From assembly GCA_028564675.1 (NCBI GenBank), contig JAOVVO010000116.1:1-64000 (forward strand): a stretch of DNA of 64,000 nucleotides, given 5' to 3'. The notes under the pieces are model-generated. The model saw only the letters and a program-made list of their open reading frames with translations, was not told the origin of the DNA and did not search any database. The stretch comes from Onchocerca lupi (taxonomy: Eukaryota; Nematoda; Chromadorea; Rhabditida; Onchocercidae). Shown piece by piece: positions 52,201-64,000 of the stretch (positions are counted from its first letter, which is position 1; each line of letters starts with the position of its first letter). The translations under genes were made by a program, and so were the position numbers.

Positions 52201-53088
52201 CGAATACTCAATAAATCTTATCATTTTATGTAAAATAAAACAAGATTTGTTATCAAATATATACGACAACATTTCGCCATTTATCAATATAATGTTATTT
52301 TTTTCGAGTTAATTAAAGGAAGAATAAAATTGCAAAATTATTAAAAAAAGAAAGCAGTAATTAAATGCATTACTAAGATTCAAATATTTAAAAATGAACA
52401 GTAAAATTGTTCAGTAATATATCAAAAGAGGGCAACTTATGGGCATTGTAACAATTTTTTTTTCTTTTAAGCAAAAAACTTTGTCTTTAATTTTCACCAC
52501 TTTTTTTTCTATTTTATTCTACTTTATTTTTCATTTGAAAAATTCCATTTTGACAAATCTGAGTATGTCTCTTATACAGATTCAAATCAAGTTAGTATTT
52601 TAATAGAATTATGAAAAAGGAAGCGAAAACATCAATTATTGAAATATTTAAATCGCTGAGAGAGCGAAGCCAAGAAATGAATTGAAATAAAAGTAAAACT
52701 TGCAGATGATGATCACAACGATCAAAGTATAGTTGCTATGCTCAGCTAAAAATTTAAACTTTGTTTGAATAAACAACGCTACCTTTGCTTTCTTTTTAAA
52801 ATTTTTCATCTCAACTTTGAAAATATGCAAATGTAGGAAGTGTTATGCAAAATTTCTTCTCATATTCTTTAGATTAAAGTAATAAATAACACAATATACT
52901 TGGACTATGAAATGAATGAAGAAAAGGAAAAGAAGAAAGGCCTATCATTTTAAAATTCAATTATCAGCTAGAGATACTTACCAGCCAAGAGAAAAGTCGA
53001 AAAATGATTCAAGTAGAATTGCTTCTTGTTTCGTCGAGTTAATACTAATTCTTGGCTTATTTGTTTGCGATGGCAAAATCGCATTGTT
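49229..53088 (-). CDS. 3' end of an unidentified gene, possibly SGNH/PC-esterase-like
   Basis: Four splice-bounded segments join in phase: 53088-52982, 49852-49806, 49478-49432 and 49387-49229 (TAA). The exon at 53088 reads NNAILPSQTNKPRISINSTK then QEAILLESFFDFSLG and has a perfect GTAAGT donor. The remainder reads CFPKHFIGARPNIIIGAIWH, then NLRKIEFLYEKVSANVKMLI, PTLRSNILLVTDRTHDYLIN and ends KQFRPLTNYYES. The pattern A-[KR]-P-x-[IV]-I-[IV]-[AG]-A followed by a helix and I-x-P-x-L resembles the luminal esterase domain of CASD1-like sialate O-acetyltransferases, but this is a weak recollection of a pattern. The third intron (49431-49388) is only 44 bases with a weak AAG acceptor. No start exon or GDS motif was found upstream. 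Coding status is fairly likely; family is a guess. Confidence 0.45.
49853..52981. other. Intron or spacer inside the unidentified minus-strand gene
   Basis: About 3.1 kb of AT-rich DNA. It includes an imperfect inverted repeat near 50146-50168 / 50346-50372 and no further exon that I can support. Confidence 0.4.
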
Positions 53089-56000
53089 CTAAAATCGCAA
53101 TTCCTCAATTAATCCTATAATAAGACAAATTAGCTTTCATTAAATTATTGTTATTTTTTTTCATTATTTTCTACTATTGTTGAAAGTAAAAATTAGATAA
53201 AAATATAAAATAATAAGTAATAGAATTAGAATTAAGTAAAATATGTTTATTTAAGCGAATAAAATTTCAAAATAATCGCAATAATTATTATATAACAATT
53301 AATAATTAAATTTAATTTCGAAATAATTTGGAAAGTTTGCAGTTTGTTTTCTATTTCTTTGATGCATTCTTTTAAAGATTATAAATGTCATGCTAGAAAA
53401 ATTGGTTAAATTTTTAGTCAGATAGACAAAATATTACATTACTGACAATGCACAAATTTGCCAATTGTACATAATTTTTACTAGGAATTTCTTGTACCGG
53501 TTTTGTTGTCGAATATAAAACAAATAAATAATGAATGAATCATCAATAAAAATTTTAAAAAATTATGATATCTTAAGGAAAAGAAATCTAATCTAACCTT
53601 TCATTGTACGAATTTTTTTTCTCTTATTTTGATTTATATCATTTCTTATTAATACATCATTTGAATGGAAAAAAAAATTATTTTTGATGTTTTAAAATAA
53701 ATATAGTATATTAAAGTGTTAGTAGAATTTTGAAAATTTTTATTAAATTATTAAAATTAGTTCTATTCATAATGGAAATGAAAAATTGATATTACCAATG
53801 AAAGGTAAAATCTGAAAATCGATTTGTATCATTGAAAATTACCGGTTTGTTCAAAAAAAAAAAAAAAAAAATCGTCGCAAAAAAAAAACAAGAATTTCTT
53901 CGTCCTTCGTGCAAAAAGCTTACTTTATTTAACTAAAGATTGTTTTAAGAGCTTTGAAACAAAATTTTAGAAGCATTCGTACAACTATTATCACTTCTGA
54001 AAATAATTTTTCCAAAGTATTAATACATCAATTTATTTATTTATTTTTTCTCACATATATAATGCTATAAGAAAATTCATTGTTGCAAAAATTTTGTTTC
54101 GAAATCATTCATGAAAATTCAATAAATAATTTTGAAATTTGCAAACATTCAAAAAGATATATTTTTTTATAATAGTATACATTAAAAAAAAGGATATAAT
54201 TATTGATTTTCTGAGTATTACTTTACTAAAAAGAAGATGAGTGATTACTATCGATTATCATTTTTATAAAGACAAATGAGCAATTATGATTTTTATAAGA
54301 TATTTTTACAAATATTTGATGACAATTGTGCATAGTTTAATCATATTTAAGTACAAAAAAAGATTTCATTGTATGTCTACAGAAGAAAAAAAAAAAAGAA
54401 TCACACAAAAATGAATCTAAATTGTCATCACAACAACAGATTAGTACTTTTATAACAAAACTGGAAAATTCTTGATCGATTGACAAATAAAAGTTTCATT
54501 TTTACTTTGAAAAATTCGTAACAAATTTTATTAATTGCAGGAAATGTCAGTATATTTTTTAAATGAGTAAATGTTTAAAGTTGAACAGCAAAATGCGGTG
54601 AGTAATACTGGTAAGATGAAAAATAATGATTCTGTAAATAAAACAGTAAATAAAAAATTAAACTGGAATTAAATAATACAAAGTAAATAACAAATTTGAA
54701 ATTCCGGCTGTTTAATCGGTTCATCGCTAATAAATAATATTGAAATGAATATTCATCAGAAAATATTTGAAAATATTAGTAATTTTAGTATCATATATAT
54801 CATTTATGTTTATCATATATAATAGACTCGTTTATTGAAGAACATATATCTAATTAATATTAATTCAAAATTATTATAAAGGAACGTATAATTGACTTTT
54901 ATCATTTAATTAAAAAAAGAAAAAATTCTTCAGCAAAAGTACATATACAGTATATAATTTTTTTCCATCTTTTTCAAGATAAAAAATATCTACGGTTGCT
55001 TATATAGGAAATATATGTGTGATTCTTTATGGGAAAAATGTGCACTATTTGTCTTATCTTAATCGTCCAATAATCACACTTCTAATTTAAAAAATATCGG
55101 TTTTTTATTCTTTGAAAAAAATCGATAATTTAAGCTCTCAATTATAATATATATTGTTAAGAAAAGGAAAAACTTGAAACATTTCTTTTCGATAAAATAA
55201 TTCAAAATTCTCTTTTCTTTGGTGAATTTATCTACTTTCTATTCATGATAATTAGCTTTGTTTAGAGAAATCAATAATTTATTTAAATGCATAATTTTGA
55301 TTAAGTAAATGAAAATAATGAAGAAATACAAGCTAAAATTTAAAATCTTCAAAATTCAAAAATTTAGAATCAGAAATTGAAACTTTACTCAAGTTTGAAT
55401 ATTATCAAGAATAAAAAAAAAATTATTTCAAAGTATAAAAAATTTTTTTCGTAATTTTGAATAAAAATATCAATACATTTACTTCTCATTATGCTGTTTT
55501 GCTTAACTTGTGTACAGTAAAGTTGCATGTTTTTTTCACGAATGACTGCCCGATTATTATTGTTATCATTGTTATTATCGCTATTGTAATCATTCATCAT
55601 CATCATTATAACATAATAATAATAATAATAATAAATATAATGTAATAATTATATATAAAATTCCAATATAATATTGATTAGCAAACCAAAATAATTCCAA
55701 AAATAGCAAAAAATTTTACCAGAACAATGCAATTAAATTATAATCTGATATATAAATCAAATAAAGCATTGTATTCTGTATGTGTTAGTCATAAAAAAGT
55801 ATTTTAATGAATTTAATGGCATTTAGAATTAATTTTGCAAATAAGAAATGAATGAATGTTTGATATTTTATGATTTGCTAACATCATTTATTCCCTGTAA
55901 TATTACTTTCCATACACATCGATTGATATCAACTATAAAATGTTGTGAAGAAAATCCTTGAAATTAAAAAATATTTAAAATTTTTCGTGCTTTAAGTTAC

Positions 56001-56351
56001 TTTTCTTTTTCAAATTTTAAATTAGTTAAATATATCATTGCAATATTTGCTTTGCTGAAGATGAAATCATAAGATAAGCATAGCCGCTCATCAAAGATCA
56101 TGATATCGATATTATCAGATCATTTAACCCGAAACTTGATCCAAACAAAACCAGTCTCTTGCCAGATTAAACTGGACCACCTGTTTGGCTCAAGTTTCCA
56201 TTACTACTGAACTTGTTTCGCTTTATTTTTGTTTGCTTCAAATGTTTTCAATCAACTTTGGAAATATTCTTCAAAGCAATTTGCATCAAATAGCTGTAAA
56301 AAAATCCAAATTTATTTCTTAAATTTTTCCTTTTGTACTTTTATAGAATAA

Positions 56352-56412
56352 GGAGAGAAAGGGAGAGAGAGAGAGAAAGAGAGAGAAATAGAGAGAGAGA
56401 GAGCAGGAGAGG
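56352..56412. repeat. GA-rich microsatellite
   Basis: Interrupted GA repeats (GGGAGAGAGAGAGAAAGAGA and variants) over about 60 bases. Confidence 0.85.
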
Positions 56413-56573
56413 AAAAGAGGAAATTACGATGAATTGAAAAGGGTTGAAAAAAATAAAAAAAAAAAAGATAAATACTCATACAACTGGAAAGATTTTTACC
56501 GATCATTTCAATTATCGATCCGGTCGATAGCAATTATCGATTTCCTTTTCTTTGAAAGCAATTATTACTAATT

Positions 56574-56586
56574 TGACCTTTGACTT
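56574..56586 (-). promoter_or_regulatory. DR1-like nuclear-receptor site
   Basis: TGACCTTTGACTT on the + strand is AAGTCAAAGGTCA on the other, close to the DR1 consensus. Just upstream, CAATTATCGAT occurs twice (about 56508-56541). No gene start is known nearby, so function is speculative. Confidence 0.3.
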
Positions 56587-59500
56587 ATTGACAATGAAAT
56601 TTATAGTGTTGATGTTTTCGAGATTGAAATTTATATACATATATAGGATGGAGCATTCTTTGTCTATAAATCATATGGCGGTATTTTGTTTTGCAAAATC
56701 TGATGGTTAGTTATTCCGCCATGATTCGTCAGCTTTTTTTTCTATTTTCAATATAAATTTTTGAATGATTTTTTCCGTTTAGTTCGCTCGATTTTCTATT
56801 TTTATGCCATTTCTTAATCATCGATTGATTGCTAAATTTTGTTGTTTCATTTTAATAGTAAAAAGATAAGACCAGTGACGGCAGCTGCGGCTCATTTTGA
56901 TAAAAATCAACATTTCCAATCACTTTTCTCTGACATTTTTTCTCGAAAATATTTTTTTATTTATTCATTTTTGTTCAAATTTATAAATGCCAATGCTTTC
57001 TTCCGGCCGCTTTCCTTGCCATTTCAATGAAGCTGACGAATTGAAGTGCAGATAATTTAAGCAAAAAAATAAATACAAATTATGAATCGTACTTTTTTCA
57101 TAAAATTGATTCAGAGATAAAAGGATTTAAAACTTGAAACTTTCAGTTTTGGAAATTTCAAATGATTTCACCTAAATGTTTTTTTTTAATTTTTATCTTT
57201 TGATTTATAATAAAATTATGCGTGAATTTTTATTTTAATGTCTACTATCTTATATCAAACAAAAGAGTTTTGCTCATAGAAAGATTTCAGAATTGATTTT
57301 ATCATCAAAATACCATTAGCGAGTATAATTATTATAAACCAACGTTGTTAATTCTATAAAAGTTCAGCTATGTAATTTTAATGTTAAATTTCAAAATTTA
57401 ATCTTAATTCTTTCCTGTCGCAGTTAATTAATTTCAAAATTTTTTTCCTACTTAAAATTTCATTTTAGTCCTTTGCTTTCTATTTTGATTTATATAAATT
57501 GAATAAATTTTCAATTTTATTAAAATATCTACAAGGAAGGAGAAATGATTGTTAAATTAATTAGCGAACATATGATAATGTTCACGGATCAAAACTGATA
57601 GCACCAAATAATTAAGGACCATCACAAATGATTTTTATCATATCAAAACTAAAATTAAAACTCGTAACATATCGATATAGTTTGATGATTTTAAATCAAT
57701 AATTAAAAGAACTTAAATTTAGTTAAATCCTATAGAAAACAGGAAATAAAAGTAGCAGTAATATTAGTATTAATCGTGGCAATAGCAGCAGTATTGTTTC
57801 CATCGACTTCACATTTCCGTATTACTCTATCAATTAATTATCCACTCACTATCACCTACACCTTCCTCTTATCCCTTATCACTTCTATTTTCCACTTCCG
57901 GAATTTACAATATATCAGTGTCGATTGTAATCATATCATCTAATCATGTATTTTATGATTTTTTTTAGTTTTAATTTTGCATTTTTCAGCATTTATTTTT
58001 AGTAATTTGTCTGTAACTGAATTATTTAATAACTTATTTTGTGATTTTTCATTTCCGATTATTATTTCATTACTAATTAGCCATCCCAATTAAATTCTTA
58101 TCAATTTTCCATTTCCTACATAATTTAATTATTTTTAGCATAAAAAAAAGCCACTTCTTCGATAGGTAAACAATGTGTCTCTGTAGATTTATTTTGTAGT
58201 TGATGTAACATATGTTTTTAAAAAGAAAATTATTGATTTATTCGATCATCGTATATGTTATTATTTCACATTGTTTACGATGATTTGATGAAATTCCTAT
58301 CATTTTGCTAACAATTTATCAAATATTTGTGACATTTTTAAAATTAATCTAAGCTGAGGATAAATGTCAGCTTGGCAATGTTAAAAATGTGATAAGATAA
58401 ATTATCAGAACTTTTAAACAAGCCATTTAATGGTTTGAGACATTGTAAGATTGGCTAAGCTGATATGTAGTAAATAAAATAATTTCATTAATTGTTAACT
58501 TAAGTTTGAGTGAGAAATTATGAACTTAAAATGTAAACACAATTACATTATAACGTAGAAAAGAACAATTAAATTTGATTGTTTAGCAAGAATAATTAGA
58601 TATTTTTGACTAAGCATGAATGTGAAATCTCAACTCATAAAAAATTAGCATTTTTTTGCTATAATGAATTTTTATTTTATTCTAATTAATACTTGGAAAA
58701 AATTGATTGTAATTTTAACTATTAAAAGCTAACATTTCCTGCAATATTATTGCTTAAATTTTGCAATACTTTTTTGCAAATGCATAAATTTTTATTAAAT
58801 TAAGATAAATTGTCCAATCTTTTTTTTTTGTACGAATATTTTCTTATCAGATAAAATGGATGAAAAATTTCAATCTTCGGTCTTTAACTGTAAAATTGAA
58901 GTTGAATGAATCATTAACATTTGTATGTTCAATATAAATATTCCATTTATTTGATACTTTCAACTTCGCCAAACATTTGACTGTATGTTCAATTTTCATG
59001 TTATATTGTCGATCCATCCATCTGATATTTGATTACATGAAATATCATCTAATCATTGCTCGTTTACCGTACCATCACCATCTGCCTGCCACTTGTCATT
59101 TTAACACTGAAAATTGTTAAATAATCATTGTCATGTTTTTTTGATAAAGATGGAGAGAAAAAAGAAAAGAGAAAGTTGCCGATTTTTCTCTTTCATATTT
59201 TATTTTATCTTAATTTTTCTCTTCCCCTTGCATATTTCTCATTTGATATGAATTGTTTTGGATAATTATTTCTTCAAGACTAATTAAAGAGCCAATAAAG
59301 AAAATTTCTGAAAACGAATATTTTATCATCATTTGGAATGTTTTTTATTGATTAGTAATAAATTTATGTCTTTTATGTTTAACAGTGACTAATTAGTTAC
59401 AAATAGTATTGTAATGAATACTTGTATCTATCATTCTAATGTTAAATATTAGGAATTCGAAATAACATGCAGTGAGATATTTTAATTATTGAAATTATGT

Positions 59501-60018
59501 CAATTTGTTTACGATTAATTAGTCCCAAAAATTGAATTCCAATCCAAAAATATTTCTATTATCCGTACTTTTTAATATTTGTTTAAAGAATTTCAATTGA
59601 TTCACACAAAAAATATTAATTGCCAATGTTTGCATTGAAATGAGTCAAATTTCGAAAACGATATATTTTGGATTATTTTCTTCATTTCAGGATAGTTCTG
59701 TTATTCGAGCAACCATTTTCTGAGTGCACTGTCGTCTGATGAATATGATGAAAATTTATTTAATTTTATTTTGATATTATATTCAAATTCGTGTATTTTA
59801 CATTTTATTTAAATGCATTTTCTATTTTTTTCTTCCAAATTTGTATCTATATTTAAAATATTCTGAGAAATTTTATTTTTAAGTATTGAATTTCGATATT
59901 TTGGTATGTTTCCTTTCTTTTTCATTTCGTTATAAATCTGATGCCTAAAATAAGTTTTTTTTCATGATACATTTTCTCATGGAATTATTTTCAAGAGAGT
60001 TTAGATGAATTCCTCTCG

Positions 60019-60090
60019 GCCCAAGTAGTATAGTGGTTAGTACTCCACGTTGTGGCCGTGGCGACACAGGTTCGATTCCTGTCTTGGGCA
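60019..60090 (+). tRNA. tRNA-His (GUG)
   Basis: A 72-base cloverleaf: acceptor stem GCCCAAG (60019-60025) pairs with CTTGGGC (60083-60089) and is followed by discriminator A. The anticodon stem CCACG / CGTGG closes the loop TTGTGGC, with anticodon GTG at 60052-60054. The T arm contains the B box GGTTCGATTCC (60069-60079) and the A box lies in TAGTATAGTGG. A Pol III terminator TTTT follows at 60106-60109. No intron. Confidence 0.95.
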
Positions 60091-60105
60091 GGTGCAGTCT
60101 GCAGC

Positions 60106-60120
60106 TTTTGCATTTTTAGG
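60106..60120 (+). other. Pol III terminator next to a probable PiT trans-splice acceptor
   Basis: TTTTGCATTTTTAG: the first T run suits tRNA termination, the second is the polypyrimidine tract of an acceptor whose AG ends at 60119, 31 bases before the PiT ATG. Confidence 0.5.
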
Positions 60121-60150
60121 ATTTCAAAGGACAGAAGAAGAACCATTGAA

Positions 60151-63100
60151 ATGGATTTTCTAACATCTACAGCGACATCGATTCTTGCTTCCAGTTCTAC
60201 TATGCTAGCATCCGAAGCATTGAAAGCAAGTATTGAACCAAATTTTTCGAAAAACTTTAAAGAACGGGTAATTTTAATATCATCAAGCTAAAATTAAATG
60301 AAATGAAATGTATTTCTTATCTCTTCTTATTAAAGGATCAATTTCTATGGGCTCTAATCCTTGGCATAGTGCTAGCATTCGTGCTTGGATTTGCGATGGG
60401 CGCAAATGATGTCGCAAATGCTTTTGGTACATCAGTTGGTAGTAAAGTTCTTAGTCTACGACAAGCTTATTGGCTAGCAATTATATTTGAATCGCTTGGT
60501 GCCATTCTTGTTGGTTTGTTTCTGCTTTTCCTCAATTTATAATTGAATTAATTTATAATCATTTCCATTGTTAAATCATTTGATTGATACCACAATTTCG
60601 CTGATCGTTGGGATGAAAGACAAAAAATCTTAAAGAATAGGTCAGTTGAAAATACGAAATTCAGATTTTTATTGATCTTTTAATAAAAATTATTGCATTT
60701 TTCATATCAATGTGTCCAAATTTCAGGTTACAATGTGACAGATACAATGCGAAAAGGTGTCATTGACGTAGAATTGTATAATAATACACCAAAGGAATTA
60801 TTAGTTGGTCAGGTGGCTATCCTTGGAGGTTCGTCAATTTATCATTTCTATCGTTTCATGAATTTTCGAAAAAAGAAATTGCAAAAGTTTTGTACAATTA
60901 GTTTGTCATAAACACAAAGATATTCTTTGATATTTCCGATTTAAGCACTATATCACTGTATTAGAACGTTATCGGTGAATAGATATTCCAAAACCATACA
61001 TGTATTTTGAATATATTTCATCCGGTCCTATCAGAAACTTATCCGCATCCCTTATCCGGTCCTATCAGAAACATATCCGCATCCCTTATCCGGTCCTATC
61101 AGAAACTTATCCGCATCCCTTATCCGGTCCTATCAGAAACTTATCCGCATCCCTTATCCGGTGTTAACGGAAACTTATCCCCATTCCTTTATGTGACTAC
61201 TGATTTCACATTTATAAAATCCTGAAATTACCTGACTTCGTCGTGTAGCAATGAGAATAATTAAGAATTGCAGTACATTGAGATATACGCACATCCCTGG
61301 CGAACAAAATCGCTTTGAAATATTTCAAAATATTTGAAAATCAACTCAAATAGAACCAAAGATTAAGTTAAGCGGAATATTTTGATAACCGATTATCACT
61401 TTTCCTTTAAGAAATTTAAAATGTAATTGCGACATGCAGCTGCATTGCGATCATGAATGCATTTGCATGATGCAGTAAATGATTAAAATTTTTGATGTTA
61501 TGGAATCAATGAATATTTTCGTGGTGAAAATTTAACTTTTCAGGTTGTTCAACTTGGTTATTAATAGCAACATTTGCACAATTACCGGTTTCAACAACGC
61601 ATAGTATTACTGGTGCAACGGTTGGTTTTGGCTTACTAATGAAAGGAACGCAGGGAATCCATTGGTGGAAAATCCTGAATATCGGTGCGTTCAATCGATT
61701 TATTTATGTAAGACACTAACATTTCTGATTTTGAATCTTTCGTTTTTTTCTTTTTTCAGATTCCTTTCGGAAAATCTACTCTTAACTAATTTGCCTTTTT
61801 TCTTGTATTATACTTTCAATTAATAGAATTTCACCAGTTAAAAGAACTGATCTTTCTTCCTGAGTTTTCAAAGTTATTCTCAAAAATTTTCTATCTATTT
61901 CAGCAGCTTCCTGGATTGTTTCGCCATTATTATCCGGATTAGCATCATCAGTACTTTATATAATTGTTGATTTTACAGTTATTAGACGGGTTAGTTTACT
62001 CCTATTCCGTTTCATGATTGTCAAAAATAAGAGCTAGTTCTAGTTAATCATTAAATTATTAATTATTAATTAATCAAACAAAAATGTAAAAATAATTATC
62101 GAAAATAAAGTATATTTATATTAAAAGAAAAAAATTGATGATAATGATGATTAATTCTAAAGGTATTTCTTGCGAAAAAGAATTATTTCTTCAAAAAAAA
62201 AAAAAATCATTGGTAAGATAATTATTTCTTTGTTGCATATTAAACAAATATATTTTTATTTTACTTCATAAAATCGATATTTTCTATGCTTTATTATATT
62301 GCAATCATATGCTGCATTATAATATGTCTATTAAAAATATATAAATTAATATTATTCGATTTCCTATTAATTTTCATTTTAGAAAAATCCATTCGAATGC
62401 GGTTTACGAGCTTTACCATTCTTCTATTGGTTCTGTATTGCTTTCAATGCTTTTGCTGTCAGTTTTCAAGGCTCTAAGCGTTCGTTCATTTTTTTTTTCT
62501 ATACTCGAAAAAATAAATTGTCAATTTGATTGTTGAAAAATTTTACATTTTTCTACTAATTTTTTGTCAGAAAAATTTCAATGTTTTATTTTGCAACCAT
62601 TGCTTTTTTTTTTTTCATCATTTCCATTTCGATATTGGCCAGTAATATGCGTTGTTTCAATCCTGGGCTTATATCTGGCCTTGGCCTTGATTCTTTTATC
62701 AACAATTACAATCTATTATTTAACAATTTAACTAAGTAATTTTTCAGTCTTACATTTGGCCAGTTTATCGCTTTGGTTGTGCCTATTAATCAGTGCCGCA
62801 ATAGCTACCATTGCTGCGTTTGCTATCCATTTTTTGATGGTACCACAACTAAGAAGATGGATTGAAAGTAAAACTTTTTTATAAGAGGTCTAGAATTCGT
62901 CATCATTTTTTTGTAAATTTAACTGGCGGTGTAGGATCATGCGGTAACATAATTATAATTTTCAATTTTAAATAGATTATTGAATATTTCATATATTATT
63001 TTGATAAATATTTATTATAAGAATTTATTATTTCATTTAAAATGCTACAAAATTAGGTTTGATTACTGATTGGTACTTTTTTATTTTGTAGATAAAGAAG

Positions 63101-63865
63101 CTGCAAAAGTCGATGGACCTGCTGCAATTGATCTCTCGAACATCAGCGGACAAGTTCCAATAAAGATTAAACGTATCTTTAATTATTTTATTCGCACTAA
63201 TTCTTAATTTCTCATATGACTAATTTAAATTATTTAAGCAATAAATAATTAGTACTAGACTAAAAGTGCATGAAAAAGTAGAATCAGAATTCAAAAAAAA
63301 TTGTTTTTCTGTAGGAATGGAATAGAGAATTAAAAAATTTTTTGCAAAAAGTAGCACTAAATTTCCAAATTGAAATCTTTGGATGATCAGAAAAAGTATT
63401 TTTTATTTTTTTGTTTGAATTTTTCTATTTATTTTTTATTTTTTTGAATATATTTTTGGATTATTTTTTTCGTCAGCTTTTATTCATGAGAAAACTTGTT
63501 AGTCCAGAAAGTCAAGTTATAGCAACTTAATTTCCTCAGGTTGAACTTTTCAGAGGGAATCGTGAAAATCTTCGTTCCACACAATAATGGTTTACATCCG
63601 GATGAAATGAATGGTAAAATAGTAATCGAAAAAAAAAGCCCAGTTTCAGGTACATTTATGATAATGATAAGAAAATATGTTTATTTTGATATTAATATCT
63701 AAATATTTACTTATATTTCCATTTTTCAGTTTTAAGAAGTTTTATGAAATGGTTTCTACCGGATAAAAAATTTGAACCTGATTCGAAAACTATGCTTGTT
63801 TTTGGTTCCATTCAAGCCTTTACTGCATGTTTCGAAGGTTTTGCTCATGGTGCAAATGATGTCGC
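60151..63865 (+). CDS. PiT family sodium-phosphate transporter (SLC20 type), 3'-truncated by window edge
   Basis: Plasma-membrane inorganic phosphate transporter, Na+-coupled in animals. Ten exons in phase lie in the window: 60151-60267, 60336-60513, 60727-60828, 61544-61684, 61904-61989, 62383-62479, 62748-62867, 63092-63172, 63554-63649 and 63730-63865, about 384 codons; the gene runs on beyond 64000. The first PiT signature is FAMGANDVANAFGTSVGSKV (about 58-77) and the second copy begins at the edge as FEGFAHGANDVA. Between them are TM-rich segments: WLLIATFAQLPVSTTHSITG, SWIVSPLLSGLASSVLYIIV and FYWFCIAFNAFAVSF. The loop before the second signature is short, as is usual in nematode members. 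The donor at 62480 (GTTCGT) is weak but gives the expected GSK-LLHL join. ATG 60151 is the first in frame after the acceptor at 60119. Confidence 0.95.
61019..61187. repeat. 34-bp minisatellite in a PiT intron
   Basis: About four full copies and a diverged fifth of a 34-base unit made of ATCCGGTCCTATCAGAAAC followed by TTATCCGCATCCCTT. The array lies in the intron between 60828 and 61544. One copy has CATATCC in place of CTTATCC, and the last copy is degraded (GGTGTTAACGGAAAC). The unit is much richer in G and C than the surrounding intron. Confidence 0.95.
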
Positions 63866-64000
63866 GTAAGTGAATTTTATCGAAATTAATAGGAATAAAT
63901 TAAATTTATAAGAATAAGTTTCTCTTAACGAAGCAAAAAGAAAATTTTGAATTTATTCTGAAGGAAACTTTTCTATGAATTAGAAATTTTGTCATTTAAT

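Larger units (their letters stand above)
53089..60018. other. AT-rich region upstream of the tRNA and PiT genes
   Basis: No supported gene. It contains an AAT/ATT trinucleotide-rich stretch (55555-55640), a GA microsatellite (56352-56412), a DR1-like site next to repeated ATCGAT motifs (56508-56586), and an open frame behind an acceptor-like AACAG (57743-57943). A strong acceptor-like CTTCATTTCAG ends at 59690 on the + strand and could belong to a 5' UTR exon of the PiT gene. Confidence 0.5.

Noticed and set aside
38449..60018. Bacterial endosymbiont (Wolbachia) insertion in the gene-poor region
   Set aside because: No long uninterrupted bacterial-type reading frame, ribosome binding site or recognisable bacterial gene was seen.
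60052..60291. 79-residue reading frame starting MAVATQVRF
   Set aside because: It begins inside the tRNA-His; the real PiT start is the ATG at 60151 behind the acceptor at 60119.
61019..61187. CRISPR-like regularly spaced repeat
   Set aside because: Units are directly adjacent with no unique spacers, in an intron of a nuclear animal gene; it is a minisatellite.

Overview
The window is eukaryotic and almost certainly from a nematode. It is very AT-rich, genes are broken into many short exons, introns start GT and end in a T-rich stretch plus CAG or TAG, and several start codons lie 10-50 bases behind an orphan 3' splice site, as expected for spliced-leader trans-splicing. Splice junctions were worked out by hand and checked for phase. 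The gene set (SWI/SNF SMARCC, GINS SLD5, serine palmitoyltransferase 2, an innexin, an RME-1/EHD ATPase, a PiT phosphate transporter) is ordinary animal housekeeping plus an invertebrate gap-junction gene. The long AT-rich introns and intergenic spaces fit a spirurid or filarial (clade III) worm; that placement is inference.

Layout: 1-6052 (+) holds the 3' part of a swsn-1/SMARCC gene, from the SWIRM domain through SANT to a Pro/Gln-rich tail. 7721-9459 (+) is a complete four-exon SLD5 gene. 10872-16517 (-) is a complete twelve-exon serine palmitoyltransferase subunit 2 gene, convergent with SLD5. Upstream of it lie a tandem pair of nuclear-receptor-like DR1 sites (17484-17515) and a GC-richer island with a broken reading frame (18153-18372). 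20682-24113 (-) is an innexin. A second exon at 28379-28573 (-) encodes a different N-terminus of exactly the same length and splice phase, so the gene appears to use alternative first exons. 31688-38413 (-) is a thirteen-exon rme-1/EHD gene. 38449-60018 is mostly non-coding AT-rich DNA with tandem and inverted repeats; its one gene-like object is the 3' end of an unidentified minus-strand gene (49229-53088). 60019-60090 (+) is a tRNA-His(GUG), directly followed by the 5' part of a PiT phosphate transporter (60151 to beyond the window end), which carries a 34-bp minisatellite in an intron.

The genes are not a single pathway. SWSN-1 acts in chromatin remodelling, SLD5 in the CMG replicative helicase, SPTL-2 in the first step of sphingolipid synthesis, innexin in gap junctions, RME-1 in endocytic recycling and PiT in phosphate uptake. 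I found no clear new system. The most distinctive signals are the equal-length alternative first exons of the innexin, the hairpin at one of its splice acceptors, the unidentified minus-strand gene, the tandem DR1 sites and the tRNA placed in the probable outron of the PiT gene.
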